From the NCBI RefSeq assembly GCF_001927245.1, contig NZ_MJUX01000004.1, positions 248,001 to 312,000 on the forward strand: a stretch of DNA of 64,000 nt, in the 5' to 3' direction. Source of the DNA: Acuticoccus yangtzensis (GTDB lineage Bacteria; Pseudomonadota; Alphaproteobacteria; Rhizobiales; Amorphaceae). Below are positions 44,441 to 53,833 of this stretch, piece after piece. The notes beneath the pieces are model-generated. The model saw only the letters and a list, made by a program, of their open reading frames with translations, was not told where the DNA came from and made no database searches. A program made the translations under genes and the position numbers. Within the stretch, counting starts at the first letter, position 1; every line of letters begins with the position of its first letter.

Positions 44441-46084
44441 TCAGCCGAGCCCGCGGGCACGCTCGCCATAAGCCGCAACGGCGCCCTCCGGGGTGAGGAA
44501 GCCGTCTTCGATGTCCTGGGCGATGGCGGGGAGCGGGCGCGCATCCGGCGGGCCGTAGCCGCCGCCGCCCGCCTGGCGAAGCTCCGCCCGGCCGCCGGGG
44601 GCGATCACGTGACGCCCCTGCCCCACCACAGGCTCGCCGTCGACGAGGTGGACGCGCTTGGTCCCCGCCGCGCCGCCGAACATGCCGTTCGCGGCGAACA
44701 TCGTCCGGTTGGCCATGGAGAAGAGGACGAGATCATGCCCCGTATCGTTGCGGATGACGACGCGCTGGCCCGCACCTCCGCGCCACTCGCCCGCCCCGCC
44801 GGAGTCCGCCAAAAGCGCCTTCTCCTCCACCACCAGGCCGGACAAAGGCTCGAACACCTCGATCGGCGTCGTCCCCATGTTGGACGATCCCGGCGTGGTC
44901 TGGCGCCCGTCCATGTCCTTCAGCCCGCCGAAACCGCCGCACACGAAGTAGTTGGCGGACATCTGGCGCCCGTCCGGATGGCGGCCCTGGAAGGTCATGA
45001 TGTCGATGAGGCCGCTCGCCGCCGTCACCCGGTCCGGCACGATGCGCGCCATCGCGTCGAAGATCAGCGGCACGACGAAATGGCCGATGGTGTGGCGCCC
45101 GGCGGAGGGCGACGGCGGCACCGCGGCGAGGATCGACCCCACCGGCGCCACCACGTCGATCAGCGCCGTCGCCCCGTCATTGTTCGGGATCGCCGGGGTG
45201 GTGATGCACTTCAGCGCATAAAGCGCCATCGCCCGCGTGTAGGGGAACGGCACGTTGATCCCGGCGCCGACGCAAGGGCCGGTGCCGTCGAAGTCCACCG
45301 TCAGCCGGTCGCCGCGCTTGGTGACGCGGCATTTCAGCGTGCGCACCTCGTCATAGGCCTCCACCTCGGCCTCGCTGACATATTCCGCGTCCGGCATCGC
45401 GAGCAGCGCCTGGCGCACGGCGTTCTCGGACTGGGCCAGGATCTCGTCCGCCAGCGGGGTGAGGCTGGCGAGGCCGTATTCGTCCATGAAGTCCAGCACC
45501 TGGCGCACGACGACCGAGGTGCAGGAGAGGTTGGCGTGGATGTCGCCCGCCACCTGGTCGGCCACCCGCACGTTGAGCTTGATCAGCTCCATCAGGTCAT
45601 CGTCGAGCCGCCCGGCCTTCACCAGCTTAGTAATCGGCAGGCGCAGCCCCTCATGATAGATCTCGGTGGCGGAGACGGAGAAGCCCATGCCGCCGATGTC
45701 TGGCAGATGGGTGATCGACATCGCGTATCCGGCCAGCGCCCCGTCGCGGTAGATGGGGCGCATCACGGCAAGATCGTACATGTGGCCGGTGCCGATGGTG
45801 GGGTCGTTCGACACCACCACGTCCCCGGGGTCCAGCGTCTCGCCCGGAAACTTCGCCAGCATGTGTTTCAGGGTGATCGGCGCGGTGCCGATGAACACCG
45901 GGATGCACTTGGTGGACTGGGCGATCATCCGCGCGTCACGGTCGAAGATCAGCACCGAGAGGTCGAAGCCCTCGCGCACCAACGTGGAGAACGAGGTGCG
46001 GATGAGCGCGGTGGCGCCCTCGTCGGTGATCGAGACGAGGCGTTCCCAGAGGATCGAGAGGTCGACGGCGTTGAAAGCTGGCAT
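44441..46084 (-). CDS. hyuB: Hydantoinase B / oxoprolinase family protein (set 1)
   Basis: 547 residues, HyuB/acetone-carboxylase-alpha-like subunit. Blocks: LVSITDEGATALIRTSFS, GDVVVSNDPTIGTGHMYD, and a Gly-rich C-terminal region (GGAGEWRGGAGQRV, GGRAELRQAGGGGYG). With HyuA it forms an ATP-dependent enzyme that opens N-methylhydantoin, 5-oxoproline or related cyclic imides. The start is 10 bp after the hyuA stop. Shorter than the second HyuB in the window (677 residues), so the two sets are not recent copies. Confidence 0.9.
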   Translation of the reverse strand: MPAFNAVDLSILWERLVSITDEGATALIRTSFSTLVREGFDLSVLIFDRDARMIAQSTKCIPVFIGTAPITLKHMLAKFPGETLDPGDVVVSNDPTIGTGHMYDLAVMRPIYRDGALAGYAMSITHLPDIGGMGFSVSATEIYHEGLRLPITKLVKAGRLDDDLMELIKLNVRVADQVAGDIHANLSCTSVVVRQVLDFMDEYGLASLTPLADEILAQSENAVRQALLAMPDAEYVSEAEVEAYDEVRTLKCRVTKRGDRLTVDFDGTGPCVGAGINVPFPYTRAMALYALKCITTPAIPNNDGATALIDVVAPVGSILAAVPPSPSAGRHTIGHFVVPLIFDAMARIVPDRVTAASGLIDIMTFQGRHPDGRQMSANYFVCGGFGGLKDMDGRQTTPGSSNMGTTPIEVFEPLSGLVVEEKALLADSGGAGEWRGGAGQRVVIRNDTGHDLVLFSMANRTMFAANGMFGGAAGTKRVHLVDGEPVVGQGRHVIAPGGRAELRQAGGGGYGPPDARPLPAIAQDIEDGFLTPEGAVAAYGERARGLG

Positions 46085-46094
46085 CGGTCTCTCC

Positions 46095-48173
46095 TCAGGC
46101 GGCGATCGCGGCGACGACGGCGCCGCTCGGCTGAACGGTCGCGGTGTCGCCGGCGTCGATCAGGATGGTGGATTCGCGCTCCTCGATCAGCGCCGGGCCG
46201 GCGATCGTCTCGCCCGCCGCGATCAGGTAGCGGTCGTAGACGGGGCAGTCGACCATGCCTCCCGCCGCGGGGAAGAAGGCGCGGCGCCTCCCCTTCAGCG
46301 CAGCGGTGGCGGCGCCCGCCTCGTCGCCCCCCGCAAGGCCCGCCGGCATGCCTGGGCGCGGCCCCACCGCCTCCACCTTCAGAGCGACGATGGCGAGCGG
46401 CTGGTCCAGCAGCGTATCGAATGTGGCGCGGTAGGCGGCCGCGAACACGTCCGGCAGGCGGCCGGGCATCTCGTCCGGGGTGACGTCCGCGGGCAGCGTC
46501 ACCTCGATGTCGTAGCCTTGGCCGGCGTAGCGCATGTCCAGCCGCCGCTCGATGGTGATGTCGGCGGGGGAGAGCCCGGCCTTCAAGAGATACTCCGTCG
46601 CCTCGGCCTCCATCTCGGCCAGCGTGGCGGCGAAGGCGGGCGCGTCGAACGCGGCGAGGCTGGCGCGGAAGGAGCGGACGATCTCGAACGACGTGGCACC
46701 GACCAGCATGCCGAACGCCGACATGACGCCCGCCCCGGCCGGGTAGATCACCCGCGGCACCTTCAGCTTGCGGGCGATGCGGGCGGCATGGATCGGCCCG
46801 CCGCCGCCGGACGCCACCATGGCCGAGCGGCGATAGTCGAACCCGCGTTCGGTGGCGTGCATGCGGAAGGCGCGGCAGATGTCCTCGTTGGCGATGTCGT
46901 GGATGCCCCATGCGGCGCGCACGGTGTCGAGCTTCAAGGGCGCGGTGCGCGCGGCGATGGCGGCGGCGGCGGCCGGAGCGTCCAGCGCCATCTTGCCGCC
47001 GAGGAAGAAGCCGGGGTCGAGATAGCCGAGCGTCAGGTTGGCGTCTGTGAGGGTCGGCTCCGTGCCGCCGCGCCCGTAGCAGACGGGGCCCGGAACCGCG
47101 GAGGCGGAACGCGGCCCGACGCGCAAGAGGCCGAGCTCGTCGACGGTGACGATGCTGCCGCCGCCGGAGCCGATCTCGGCCATGTCGATGACCGGGATCT
47201 GCAGCTTCAGCCCGCTGCCGGTCTTGTGCTTGTAGGAATGGGCGGCCTCGAAGGCGTAGGTCTTGAACGGCCGCCCGCCGCGCACGAGGGCACCCTTGGC
47301 GGTGGTGCCGCCGAGGTCGAAGCCGATGAGGTCCGGCGTTCCCTCCACCTCGCCCACGCGCGCGGCCATCAGCACGCCCGCCGCAGGGCCGGACTCCAGA
47401 AGCCGCACCGGGAACTGGCGCGCGGTGGCGAGCGTCATCAGCCCGCCGCCTGACGCGATGATGGCGAGCCGCCCGGCAAAGCCCAGCCCCTGAAGCCCCG
47501 CCTCGAGCTGCGCCAGATAGGCGTCCACCATCGGCTGGGCGTAGGCGTTGGCGGTGGTGGTGGTCCACCTCTCGAACTCGCGCGCGAAGGGAAAGACGCC
47601 GGACGAGGTGGAGATATAGAGCTGCGGCGCCACCTCGCGGGCGATCTCGGCCGAACGCGCCTCGTGGGCAGGGTCGGCATAGGCGTGGAGGTAGCAGATG
47701 GCGAGCGCCTCGATGCCGTCCGCCACGAGGCCGGTGACGGCGCGCGCCACCTCGTCCTCGTCGAGCGGGCGGATGACGCTACCGTCGTGGCGCAGGCGCT
47801 CGGCGATCTCCACCCGGCGGCGGCGCGGCACAAGCGGGTCGGCGAACTTCAGGCGCAGGTCGTAGAGGTCGTAACGCTGCTCCTGGCCGATGTCGAAGGT
47901 GTCGCGAAAGCCCGCGGTGACCAGCATGCCGACCGTCGCGCCTCGCCGCTCGATCAACGCGTTGGTGACGAGCGTGGTGCCGTGGACGATCTCGCCGATA
48001 TCGGCCGGGCTGATGCCCTCCTGCGCGGCGATGGCGGCGACACCCTCGATCACGGCGCGGGCCGGCTCCCCCGGTGTCGTCAGCCGCTTGTGGATCGCCG
48101 AGCGCCCGGCGGCACCGTCCACCAGCGCGAAGTCGGTAAATGTTCCGCCGATATCGACGCCGAGCCGCAGCAT
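46095..48173 (-). CDS. hyuA: Hydantoinase A / oxoprolinase family protein (set 1)
   Basis: 692-residue ASKHA-fold ATP-binding subunit. The N-terminal phosphate-binding motif is VDIGGTFTDFALVDG; others are HGTTLVTNALIERRG and IGFDLGGTTAKGALV in the middle. It phosphorylates the cyclic amide oxygen to activate it for hydrolysis with HyuB. First gene of a hyuA-hyuB-amidohydrolase operon. It is divergent from the FAD oxidoreductase operon across a 442-bp spacer. Confidence 0.92.
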   Translation of the reverse strand: MLRLGVDIGGTFTDFALVDGAAGRSAIHKRLTTPGEPARAVIEGVAAIAAQEGISPADIGEIVHGTTLVTNALIERRGATVGMLVTAGFRDTFDIGQEQRYDLYDLRLKFADPLVPRRRRVEIAERLRHDGSVIRPLDEDEVARAVTGLVADGIEALAICYLHAYADPAHEARSAEIAREVAPQLYISTSSGVFPFAREFERWTTTTANAYAQPMVDAYLAQLEAGLQGLGFAGRLAIIASGGGLMTLATARQFPVRLLESGPAAGVLMAARVGEVEGTPDLIGFDLGGTTAKGALVRGGRPFKTYAFEAAHSYKHKTGSGLKLQIPVIDMAEIGSGGGSIVTVDELGLLRVGPRSASAVPGPVCYGRGGTEPTLTDANLTLGYLDPGFFLGGKMALDAPAAAAAIAARTAPLKLDTVRAAWGIHDIANEDICRAFRMHATERGFDYRRSAMVASGGGGPIHAARIARKLKVPRVIYPAGAGVMSAFGMLVGATSFEIVRSFRASLAAFDAPAFAATLAEMEAEATEYLLKAGLSPADITIERRLDMRYAGQGYDIEVTLPADVTPDEMPGRLPDVFAAAYRATFDTLLDQPLAIVALKVEAVGPRPGMPAGLAGGDEAGAATAALKGRRRAFFPAAGGMVDCPVYDRYLIAAGETIAGPALIEERESTILIDAGDTATVQPSGAVVAAIAA

Positions 48174-48615
48174 ATTTCACCATCGCAAACCAAGCCGCGA
48201 GGGTAGGTTTGGCGCGGCGAAACGGTCAACGCGTGCCAATTTCTATAAGCATGAAATAAAGGGCAGCGGCGGATGATTTTGGTGACAAACGGCGCAATGG
48301 TTGCGCAAATGGAATGCCAAAGCCCGGGTGACGGCCGACCCGTACGCTCCTCGGACGACACGAAACCCGAAGCATTTCGGTGACTTGACGGCCCCGCCGC
48401 CGCGCAGCCGCAAGCATGGTTGACAAAATGCGTGTGAAACATCGTCATGTATGCGTCATGCATTGCCCACCCTTGCATGCACCCCGGAACGGCGGATGCG
48501 ACAAGTGTTCGCCGCTCGCTCCGGGCTCTCACCCTTTCGCGTCCGGGCGGTCCAACTGGCCGGGCTCTTGCACCAAGGCGCTGACCTAAAAGCGCAAAGC
48601 CCGTGATGCCCGACC
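48174..48615. other. Divergent regulatory region between hyuA set 1 and FAD oxidoreductase genes
   Basis: 442 bp with no gene. It is richer in A+T than its surroundings, most clearly at 48235-48300 and 48420-48470. A TTGACA is present at 48420-48425 on the plus strand, without a clear -10. CGTCATG occurs twice as a direct repeat 11 bp apart (48443-48449 and 48454-48460), on the same helix face, which suggests a regulator site. Confidence 0.5.
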
Positions 48616-49956
48616 GTGACAGAGCCTGAACGCCCCGCCTCGCACGACACCGCCCTTCCCCGCGCCGCCGACGTGGTCGTCATCGGCGGCGGCATCGTCG
48701 GCGTCACCACGGCGTGGTTCCTGGCGCGCGACGGGCACAGCGTGGTGCTGCTGGAGAAGGGGCGCATCGCCGGCGAGCAATCGTCCCGCAACTGGGGCTG
48801 GATCCGCAAGCAGGGGCGTGACGCGCGCGAGCTCGGCCTGATGATCGAGAGTGCGCGGCTGTGGGAAGAACTCGCCGCCGAGACGGGCGAGGACATCGGC
48901 TTCGGGCGCCACTCCACCACCTACCTGGCGCAGAACGAAGCCGAGCTTGCCGACCGGTCCGCATGGCTGGACTCCGTGCGCGATTTCCAGCTCGACACGA
49001 AATTGCTGTCCCCCGCCGAGACGGACGCGCTGCTTGGGCGGGACGACCGCGCCTTCGCCGGCGCCCTCCACACCCCGTCCGACATGACCGCCGAGCCGAC
49101 GCTCGCCGTCCCCGCCTTCGCGCGGGCCGCGGCGCGGGCGGGCGTGACGGTGGTGGAAGGCTGCGCCGCGCGCGGGTTCGACAAGGCGGGCGGCCGGCTG
49201 TCCGGCGTCGTCACCGAGCGCGGGACGATCGCCTGTTCACAGGCCGTCATCGCCGGGGGCGCATGGTCGCGCACACTGCTGGAGAACATGGGCGTCTTCA
49301 TCCCGCAGCTCGCCGTGCGTTCGCAGGCGTGCAGGACCACGGCGGCGCCCGAAATCCACCCCGGCGGGCTCGGCGCGACGGGGGCCTCGCTGCGCCGCCG
49401 GCCCGATGGCGGCTACACCGTGGGCCGCACCAACGCGTCCACCTTCCAGATCATCCCCGCCGCCTTCCGTCACCTCTTCACCTTCCTGCCGATCCTGACC
49501 CACCGCTGGGGGATGACGAAGGTGCGGTTGGGGACGGAGTTCTTCGGCCCGCTCGGACACCGCGCCTGGGACCTCGACCGGGAAAGCCCCATGGAGCGGG
49601 TGCGCGTCTTGGATCCTGCGCCGGACATGGCGCTTCTGGGCGACATCCTCGCCACCGCCAAGCGCCTGCACCCGGCGCTGAAGGATGTCGAGATCGCCGG
49701 CGCCTGGGGCGGCATGATCGACGTGACGCCGGACGAGGTGCCGATCATCGACGAGACGCCGGGAACGCCGGGGCTGTGGATCGCGACCGGCCTCTCGGGC
49801 CACGGGTTCGGCATCGGCCCCGGCGTCGGGCGGATGGCGACGCAGTTGATGACCGGCCGCACGCCGCTCGCCGATCCCGCCCCGTTCGCCCTCGCCCGCT
49901 TCAAGGCCTTCCGCTCCGCCGCCGCCAAACCCGCCGCCACGCAGGCCGCCGCATGA
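48616..49956 (+). CDS. FAD-dependent oxidoreductase, DadA-like (first of tandem pair)
   Basis: 446-residue DAO/DadA-family flavoprotein. The FAD-binding motif VVVIGGGIVGVTTAWFL is at residues 20-36, and the C-terminal FAD block WGGMIDVTPDEVPIIDETP ... GHGFGIGPGVG near 360-415. It oxidises an amino or N-alkyl amino acid to imine/oxo acid plus reduced cofactor. GTG start at 48616. The overlap with the next FAD gene (ATGA) makes the two translationally coupled. Substrate is probably the imported or hydantoinase-released amino acid (inference). Confidence 0.88.
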   Translation: MTEPERPASHDTALPRAADVVVIGGGIVGVTTAWFLARDGHSVVLLEKGRIAGEQSSRNWGWIRKQGRDARELGLMIESARLWEELAAETGEDIGFGRHSTTYLAQNEAELADRSAWLDSVRDFQLDTKLLSPAETDALLGRDDRAFAGALHTPSDMTAEPTLAVPAFARAAARAGVTVVEGCAARGFDKAGGRLSGVVTERGTIACSQAVIAGGAWSRTLLENMGVFIPQLAVRSQACRTTAAPEIHPGGLGATGASLRRRPDGGYTVGRTNASTFQIIPAAFRHLFTFLPILTHRWGMTKVRLGTEFFGPLGHRAWDLDRESPMERVRVLDPAPDMALLGDILATAKRLHPALKDVEIAGAWGGMIDVTPDEVPIIDETPGTPGLWIATGLSGHGFGIGPGVGRMATQLMTGRTPLADPAPFALARFKAFRSAAAKPAATQAAA

Positions 49957-51113
49957 GCGTCGACGTTCTCGTCATCGGCGCCGGAATCACCGGGGCGAGC
50001 GCGGCGCTGGAGCTGGCCGAGGCGGGCCTCACGGTCGAGGTGGTGGACACATACGGGCCCGCGGCGATGGCCTCGGGGTGGACGCTCGCCGGGGTGCGCC
50101 AATCCGGCCGGCACGCGGCGGAGCTGCCGCTCGCCAAGGCCGCCGTCGCGCTCTGGCCTGACCTTGCCGAGCGGCTCGGCGCGCCGACCCACTACCGCCA
50201 GATGGGCAACCTGCGCCTGGCCCGCACGGCGGACGAGGTGGAGGTGATCAAGCGCCTCGTCGCGGACCAGACGGCGGCCGGACTGGACCTCGCCTTCCTT
50301 CCCACCCTCAGCGATGTGCGCGCCGTCGCCCCCGCGCTGTCGGACAGGGTGATCGCCGCTTCCTTCTGCGCCACAGACGGCCACGCCGACCCGGTCGCCA
50401 CCGTCACCGCCACCCTCGCCGCCGCCGAGCGCGCGGGGGCGACCCTCTCCTTCGGCGAGCCGGTCCTGTCCCTCCACGCGGAGGGCGGGCGCTTTACCCA
50501 CGCGGTGACGCCGACGCGGCGCATCGCGGCCGGCGCGGTCGTCATCGCGGGCGGCATCCACGTCAACGACCTCCTCGCCCCGCTGGGCGCTGCGATCCCG
50601 ATGATCGTGCCCATCGTCACCGTGGTGCAGACCGTTCCCGTTGCGCCGACGCTCGGCCCCGTTCTGGGCGTCGCCAACGCGGACCTCGCGGTGCGCCAGG
50701 AGGCGAACGGCTCCTTCCGCCTCACCAGCGGGCGCGAGCCGTTCGACGGACCGCTGATCACGCAGGAGGGCCGCCCGCTCGCCCGGCCGCGCACGGTGCA
50801 GGTGATGAACACCATCGCCAAGGTGGCCAACGTTCTGCCCGCCGTGGGCGAAGCGCCTTTTCAAGCGGTGTGGGGCGGTCTTCTAGACGTGACGCCGGAT
50901 TCGCTCCCCGTCATCGACCGCGTGCCGGGACTTGCCAACGCCGCCGTGGCGGCGGGCTTCTCCGGCCACGGCTTCGCCATCGGCCCGGTGACGGGCGCGC
51001 TCGCCGCCGACATCGCCCGCGGTCACCCGCCCCGCCTCGACATCGACGCCTTCCGCTTCGACCGGCTGTCCGGGCAGGACCCCGCCGCCGCCCAACTGAC
51101 GCTCCACGGATGA
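49953..51113 (+). CDS. FAD-dependent oxidoreductase, DadA-like (second of tandem pair)
   Basis: 386-residue DAO-family flavoprotein. FAD motif VLVIGAGITGASAALELAE at residues 5-23; C-terminal block GGLLDVTPDSLPVIDRVPG ... GHGFAIGPVTG. It shares the family layout with its upstream neighbour but differs widely in sequence, so the pair arose from an old duplication or separate origins. ATG 49953 overlaps the previous stop. Two coupled, unequal DAO subunits recall heteromeric amine or opine dehydrogenases, though no small ferredoxin-like subunit is seen. Confidence 0.87.
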   Translation: MSVDVLVIGAGITGASAALELAEAGLTVEVVDTYGPAAMASGWTLAGVRQSGRHAAELPLAKAAVALWPDLAERLGAPTHYRQMGNLRLARTADEVEVIKRLVADQTAAGLDLAFLPTLSDVRAVAPALSDRVIAASFCATDGHADPVATVTATLAAAERAGATLSFGEPVLSLHAEGGRFTHAVTPTRRIAAGAVVIAGGIHVNDLLAPLGAAIPMIVPIVTVVQTVPVAPTLGPVLGVANADLAVRQEANGSFRLTSGREPFDGPLITQEGRPLARPRTVQVMNTIAKVANVLPAVGEAPFQAVWGGLLDVTPDSLPVIDRVPGLANAAVAAGFSGHGFAIGPVTGALAADIARGHPPRLDIDAFRFDRLSGQDPAAAQLTLHG

Positions 51114-51262
51114 GGTTTTCCGGATGACGCAAACGCCCTCGCCCTCTCGTCATCCGGCCACGCCGCCCGCTCGGCCGTTCATCCCGCCGCCGCTGACGAT
51201 CCCGCATCTGCCGCGCCGTCCGCGTCCGCCCGCCGGCCGCACCATCGCGGCGGACGGTTTCC

Positions 51263-51976
51263 ATGCTTGATCCGGCCGGCCGCGTCGTCATGATCTCGGG
51301 CGCGAGCCGGGGCATCGGCCTCGCCCTCGCCCGAACGCTGCTCGCAAAGGGTTACGCGGTCTCCGCCGCCGCCCGCGATGCCGCCAAGGTCGCCGCCGCG
51401 CTGCCGGACGCGGCGCCGGACCGCCTCCTCGCCGCCCGGTTCGACGCCGAGGACCGCGCCACCTACCAGCCCTGGGTCGACGCCACATTGGCGAAGTTCG
51501 GCCGGATCGACGCGCTGGTGAACAACGCCGGCACCTCCAACCGCTTCAGCATCGAAGAGGGCGAGGACGCCGACCTCGACCAGCTCTTGACCATCAACAT
51601 CAAGGGGCCGCTCTACATGACGCGGCTCGTCCTGCCGCATCTGCGCAAGACCGGCGCGGGGCGGATCCTCAACGTCGCCTCTCTGTCGGGCAAGCGGGTG
51701 AAGAACGACAACATCGCCTACGCGATGACCAAACACGCCCTCATCGCCCTCACCCACGGCACACGGCGCATCGGCTGGGAGGACGGCGTGCGCGCCACCT
51801 CCATCTGCCCCAGCTTCGTCGCCACCGACCTCACCGCCGGCGTCACCAAGGTGGCGCGCGAGGAGATGATCCAACCCGACGACCTTGCCGAGCTGATGGC
51901 CACCGCGATCGCCCTGCCGAACACCGCGGTGATGGCCGAAATGCTCGTCAACTGCCGCCTGGAAGACCTGTTTTGA
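51263..51976 (+). CDS. Short-chain dehydrogenase/reductase
   Basis: 237-residue classical SDR. Cofactor motif SGASRGIG (12-19), NNAG (87-90), and catalytic S140, Y153 and K157 (YAMTK). NAD(P)-dependent oxidation or reduction of an alcohol/ketone in the pathway. It is 149 bp after the FAD pair and 56 bp before the binding-protein gene, within the same plus-strand set. Confidence 0.9.
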   Translation: MLDPAGRVVMISGASRGIGLALARTLLAKGYAVSAAARDAAKVAAALPDAAPDRLLAARFDAEDRATYQPWVDATLAKFGRIDALVNNAGTSNRFSIEEGEDADLDQLLTINIKGPLYMTRLVLPHLRKTGAGRILNVASLSGKRVKNDNIAYAMTKHALIALTHGTRRIGWEDGVRATSICPSFVATDLTAGVTKVAREEMIQPDDLAELMATAIALPNTAVMAEMLVNCRLEDLF

Positions 51977-52032
51977 GTTCATCCGCACCGGGCCACCACC
52001 ACGACCCGAACAGTTTTGAAGGAGGAGTAAGC

Positions 52033-53589
52033 GTGACAACAAAAGCCATTCTCGCAGGCCTGACGGGCCTTCTCGTCGCCACCAGTCTGAGCACCGGCGC
52101 TGAGGCCGCGGGCGACACCCTGAACATCGGCATGGGCACCGCCGATGCCGGAACGCTGGACCCGCACGTCGCCACCACCACGCCGGACAAGGGCCTGCTC
52201 TACTGGATGATGAGCGGCCTCGTGCGCATCGAACCCGGCAAGGCGAGCCCGGAGTTCATCGAGCCCGACATCGCCGAGAGCTGGGAGACGTCCGAGGACG
52301 GCCTCACCTGGGTCTTCAAGATGCGCGAGGACGTGGAGTGCCACGGCGACTACGGCAACCTCGACGCCGAAGACGTGGTCTACTCGCTGAAGCGGGCCGC
52401 GAACCCGGACACGTCGTCCTTCGCCAAGGACTACACGCCGCTCACCTCCATCGAGGCGACGGGGCCTTATGAGGTGACGATCACGCTGGCGCACGCGATC
52501 CCCTCGCTGCTGGGCCTGCTCGTGCCCTATCATGGCGGCAACATCGTCTGCCAGGACGCGGTCGAGGCGCTGGGCGACGACTTCAAGACCAACCCGATCG
52601 GCACCGGCCCGTTCATGTTCGCCGAGTATCAGCCGCAGCAGTTCGTGCGCCTTGTCGCGAACCCGGAATATTTCCGCGGCGAACCGGCGATCAAAGAGAT
52701 CAACTACCGCTACATCCCGTCGGACGCTGCGCGCGACCTCGCCTTCCAGGCGGGCGAGATCGACATGATCTACGGCCGCCAGGACCAGACGTGGGTGGAG
52801 CGCATCAGCCAGGTGCCGGGGACCAAGGTCGCCGTGATGGTGCCGGGCGAAATGTCGGTCATCCACCTCAACATGACGATGCCGCCGCTGGACGACATCC
52901 GCGTGCGCCGCGCGATCGCCCACGCCATCGACCGCGACACCATGGTGGCCTTCAAGGGCGCGGACGTGACGCTGCCGTCCGTGTCCGTCGTGCCGGAGGG
53001 TTATCTCGGCTACACGGACGACGTGCCGCTTTACGAATTCTCGGTGGAGAAGGCGAAGGAGCTTCTGGCCGAGGCCGGGCATCCGGACGGGATCACCATC
53101 AACGCGATCCACACCACGCTGCCGGGCATGCTGACCACGATGGAGGCCATTCAGGCGCTGCTGCGCGAGGCCGACATCAACATGGAGATCCAGACGGTCG
53201 AGCACGCGACCTTCCACAGCCAGATCCGCGAGGACGCCAGCCAGGTGGTCCACTACTCGGCCGCCCGCTTCCCCGTGGCGGACGTGTACCTGACGCAGTT
53301 CTTCCACTCCGACTCCATCGTCGGCACCCCCACCGCCGTTACGAACTTCTCCCACTGCGCGGTGGCCGACGAGGAGATCGAGGCGGCCCGGACCGAGACT
53401 GATCCCGAAGCGCAGGCGGCGCTCTGGGCGACGGCACAGCAGAAGATCGCCGAGGAGGTGTGCGCGGTGCCGATCTACCAGAACCTGCAGCTCTGGGCGT
53501 GGAAGGACACGCTGGACCTCGGCTACGAGATGACCGGCTCGCTCAACCTGTCGCCTGCGGTGACGGAGAAGGCGCACTTCACCGAGTAG
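52033..53589 (+). CDS. ABC transporter substrate-binding protein, family 5 (peptide/opine type)
   Basis: 518 residues: signal peptide (about 1-26, ending GAEA) and a family 5 binding domain (DTLNIGMGTADAGTLDPH; LAESWETSEDGLTWVFKMRE-like block; AIAHAIDRDTMV). Binds peptides, opines or similar solutes in the periplasm. The GTG at 52033 is preceded by GGAGGAG; a TTG at 51973 would add 20 non-signal residues. Followed by two permeases and a fused ATPase. Confidence 0.92.
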   Translation: MTTKAILAGLTGLLVATSLSTGAEAAGDTLNIGMGTADAGTLDPHVATTTPDKGLLYWMMSGLVRIEPGKASPEFIEPDIAESWETSEDGLTWVFKMREDVECHGDYGNLDAEDVVYSLKRAANPDTSSFAKDYTPLTSIEATGPYEVTITLAHAIPSLLGLLVPYHGGNIVCQDAVEALGDDFKTNPIGTGPFMFAEYQPQQFVRLVANPEYFRGEPAIKEINYRYIPSDAARDLAFQAGEIDMIYGRQDQTWVERISQVPGTKVAVMVPGEMSVIHLNMTMPPLDDIRVRRAIAHAIDRDTMVAFKGADVTLPSVSVVPEGYLGYTDDVPLYEFSVEKAKELLAEAGHPDGITINAIHTTLPGMLTTMEAIQALLREADINMEIQTVEHATFHSQIREDASQVVHYSAARFPVADVYLTQFFHSDSIVGTPTAVTNFSHCAVADEEIEAARTETDPEAQAALWATAQQKIAEEVCAVPIYQNLQLWAWKDTLDLGYEMTGSLNLSPAVTEKAHFTE

Positions 53590-53833
53590 TCGTCCCGGCC
53601 TCGCGCGGACGGGGGACGGTGAGCGCCGTCTCCCATTCGCGCGGGGTCCTTGGCGGTGGTTCCCGCCGCCTTCCCCCGCCTGACCGTTCCGCCGCGGCGC
53701 GCCCGCGGCTGCGCCCGACGGCCCGCGATGGAGACCGCCTCATGACGCCCACGGCCCGCGCCATCTGCCGCACCGCCGTCACGCCGCCGCGCCGCTCTGC
53801 GCAGCGCCGCACGACGAGCGGACACCGCGCCTC

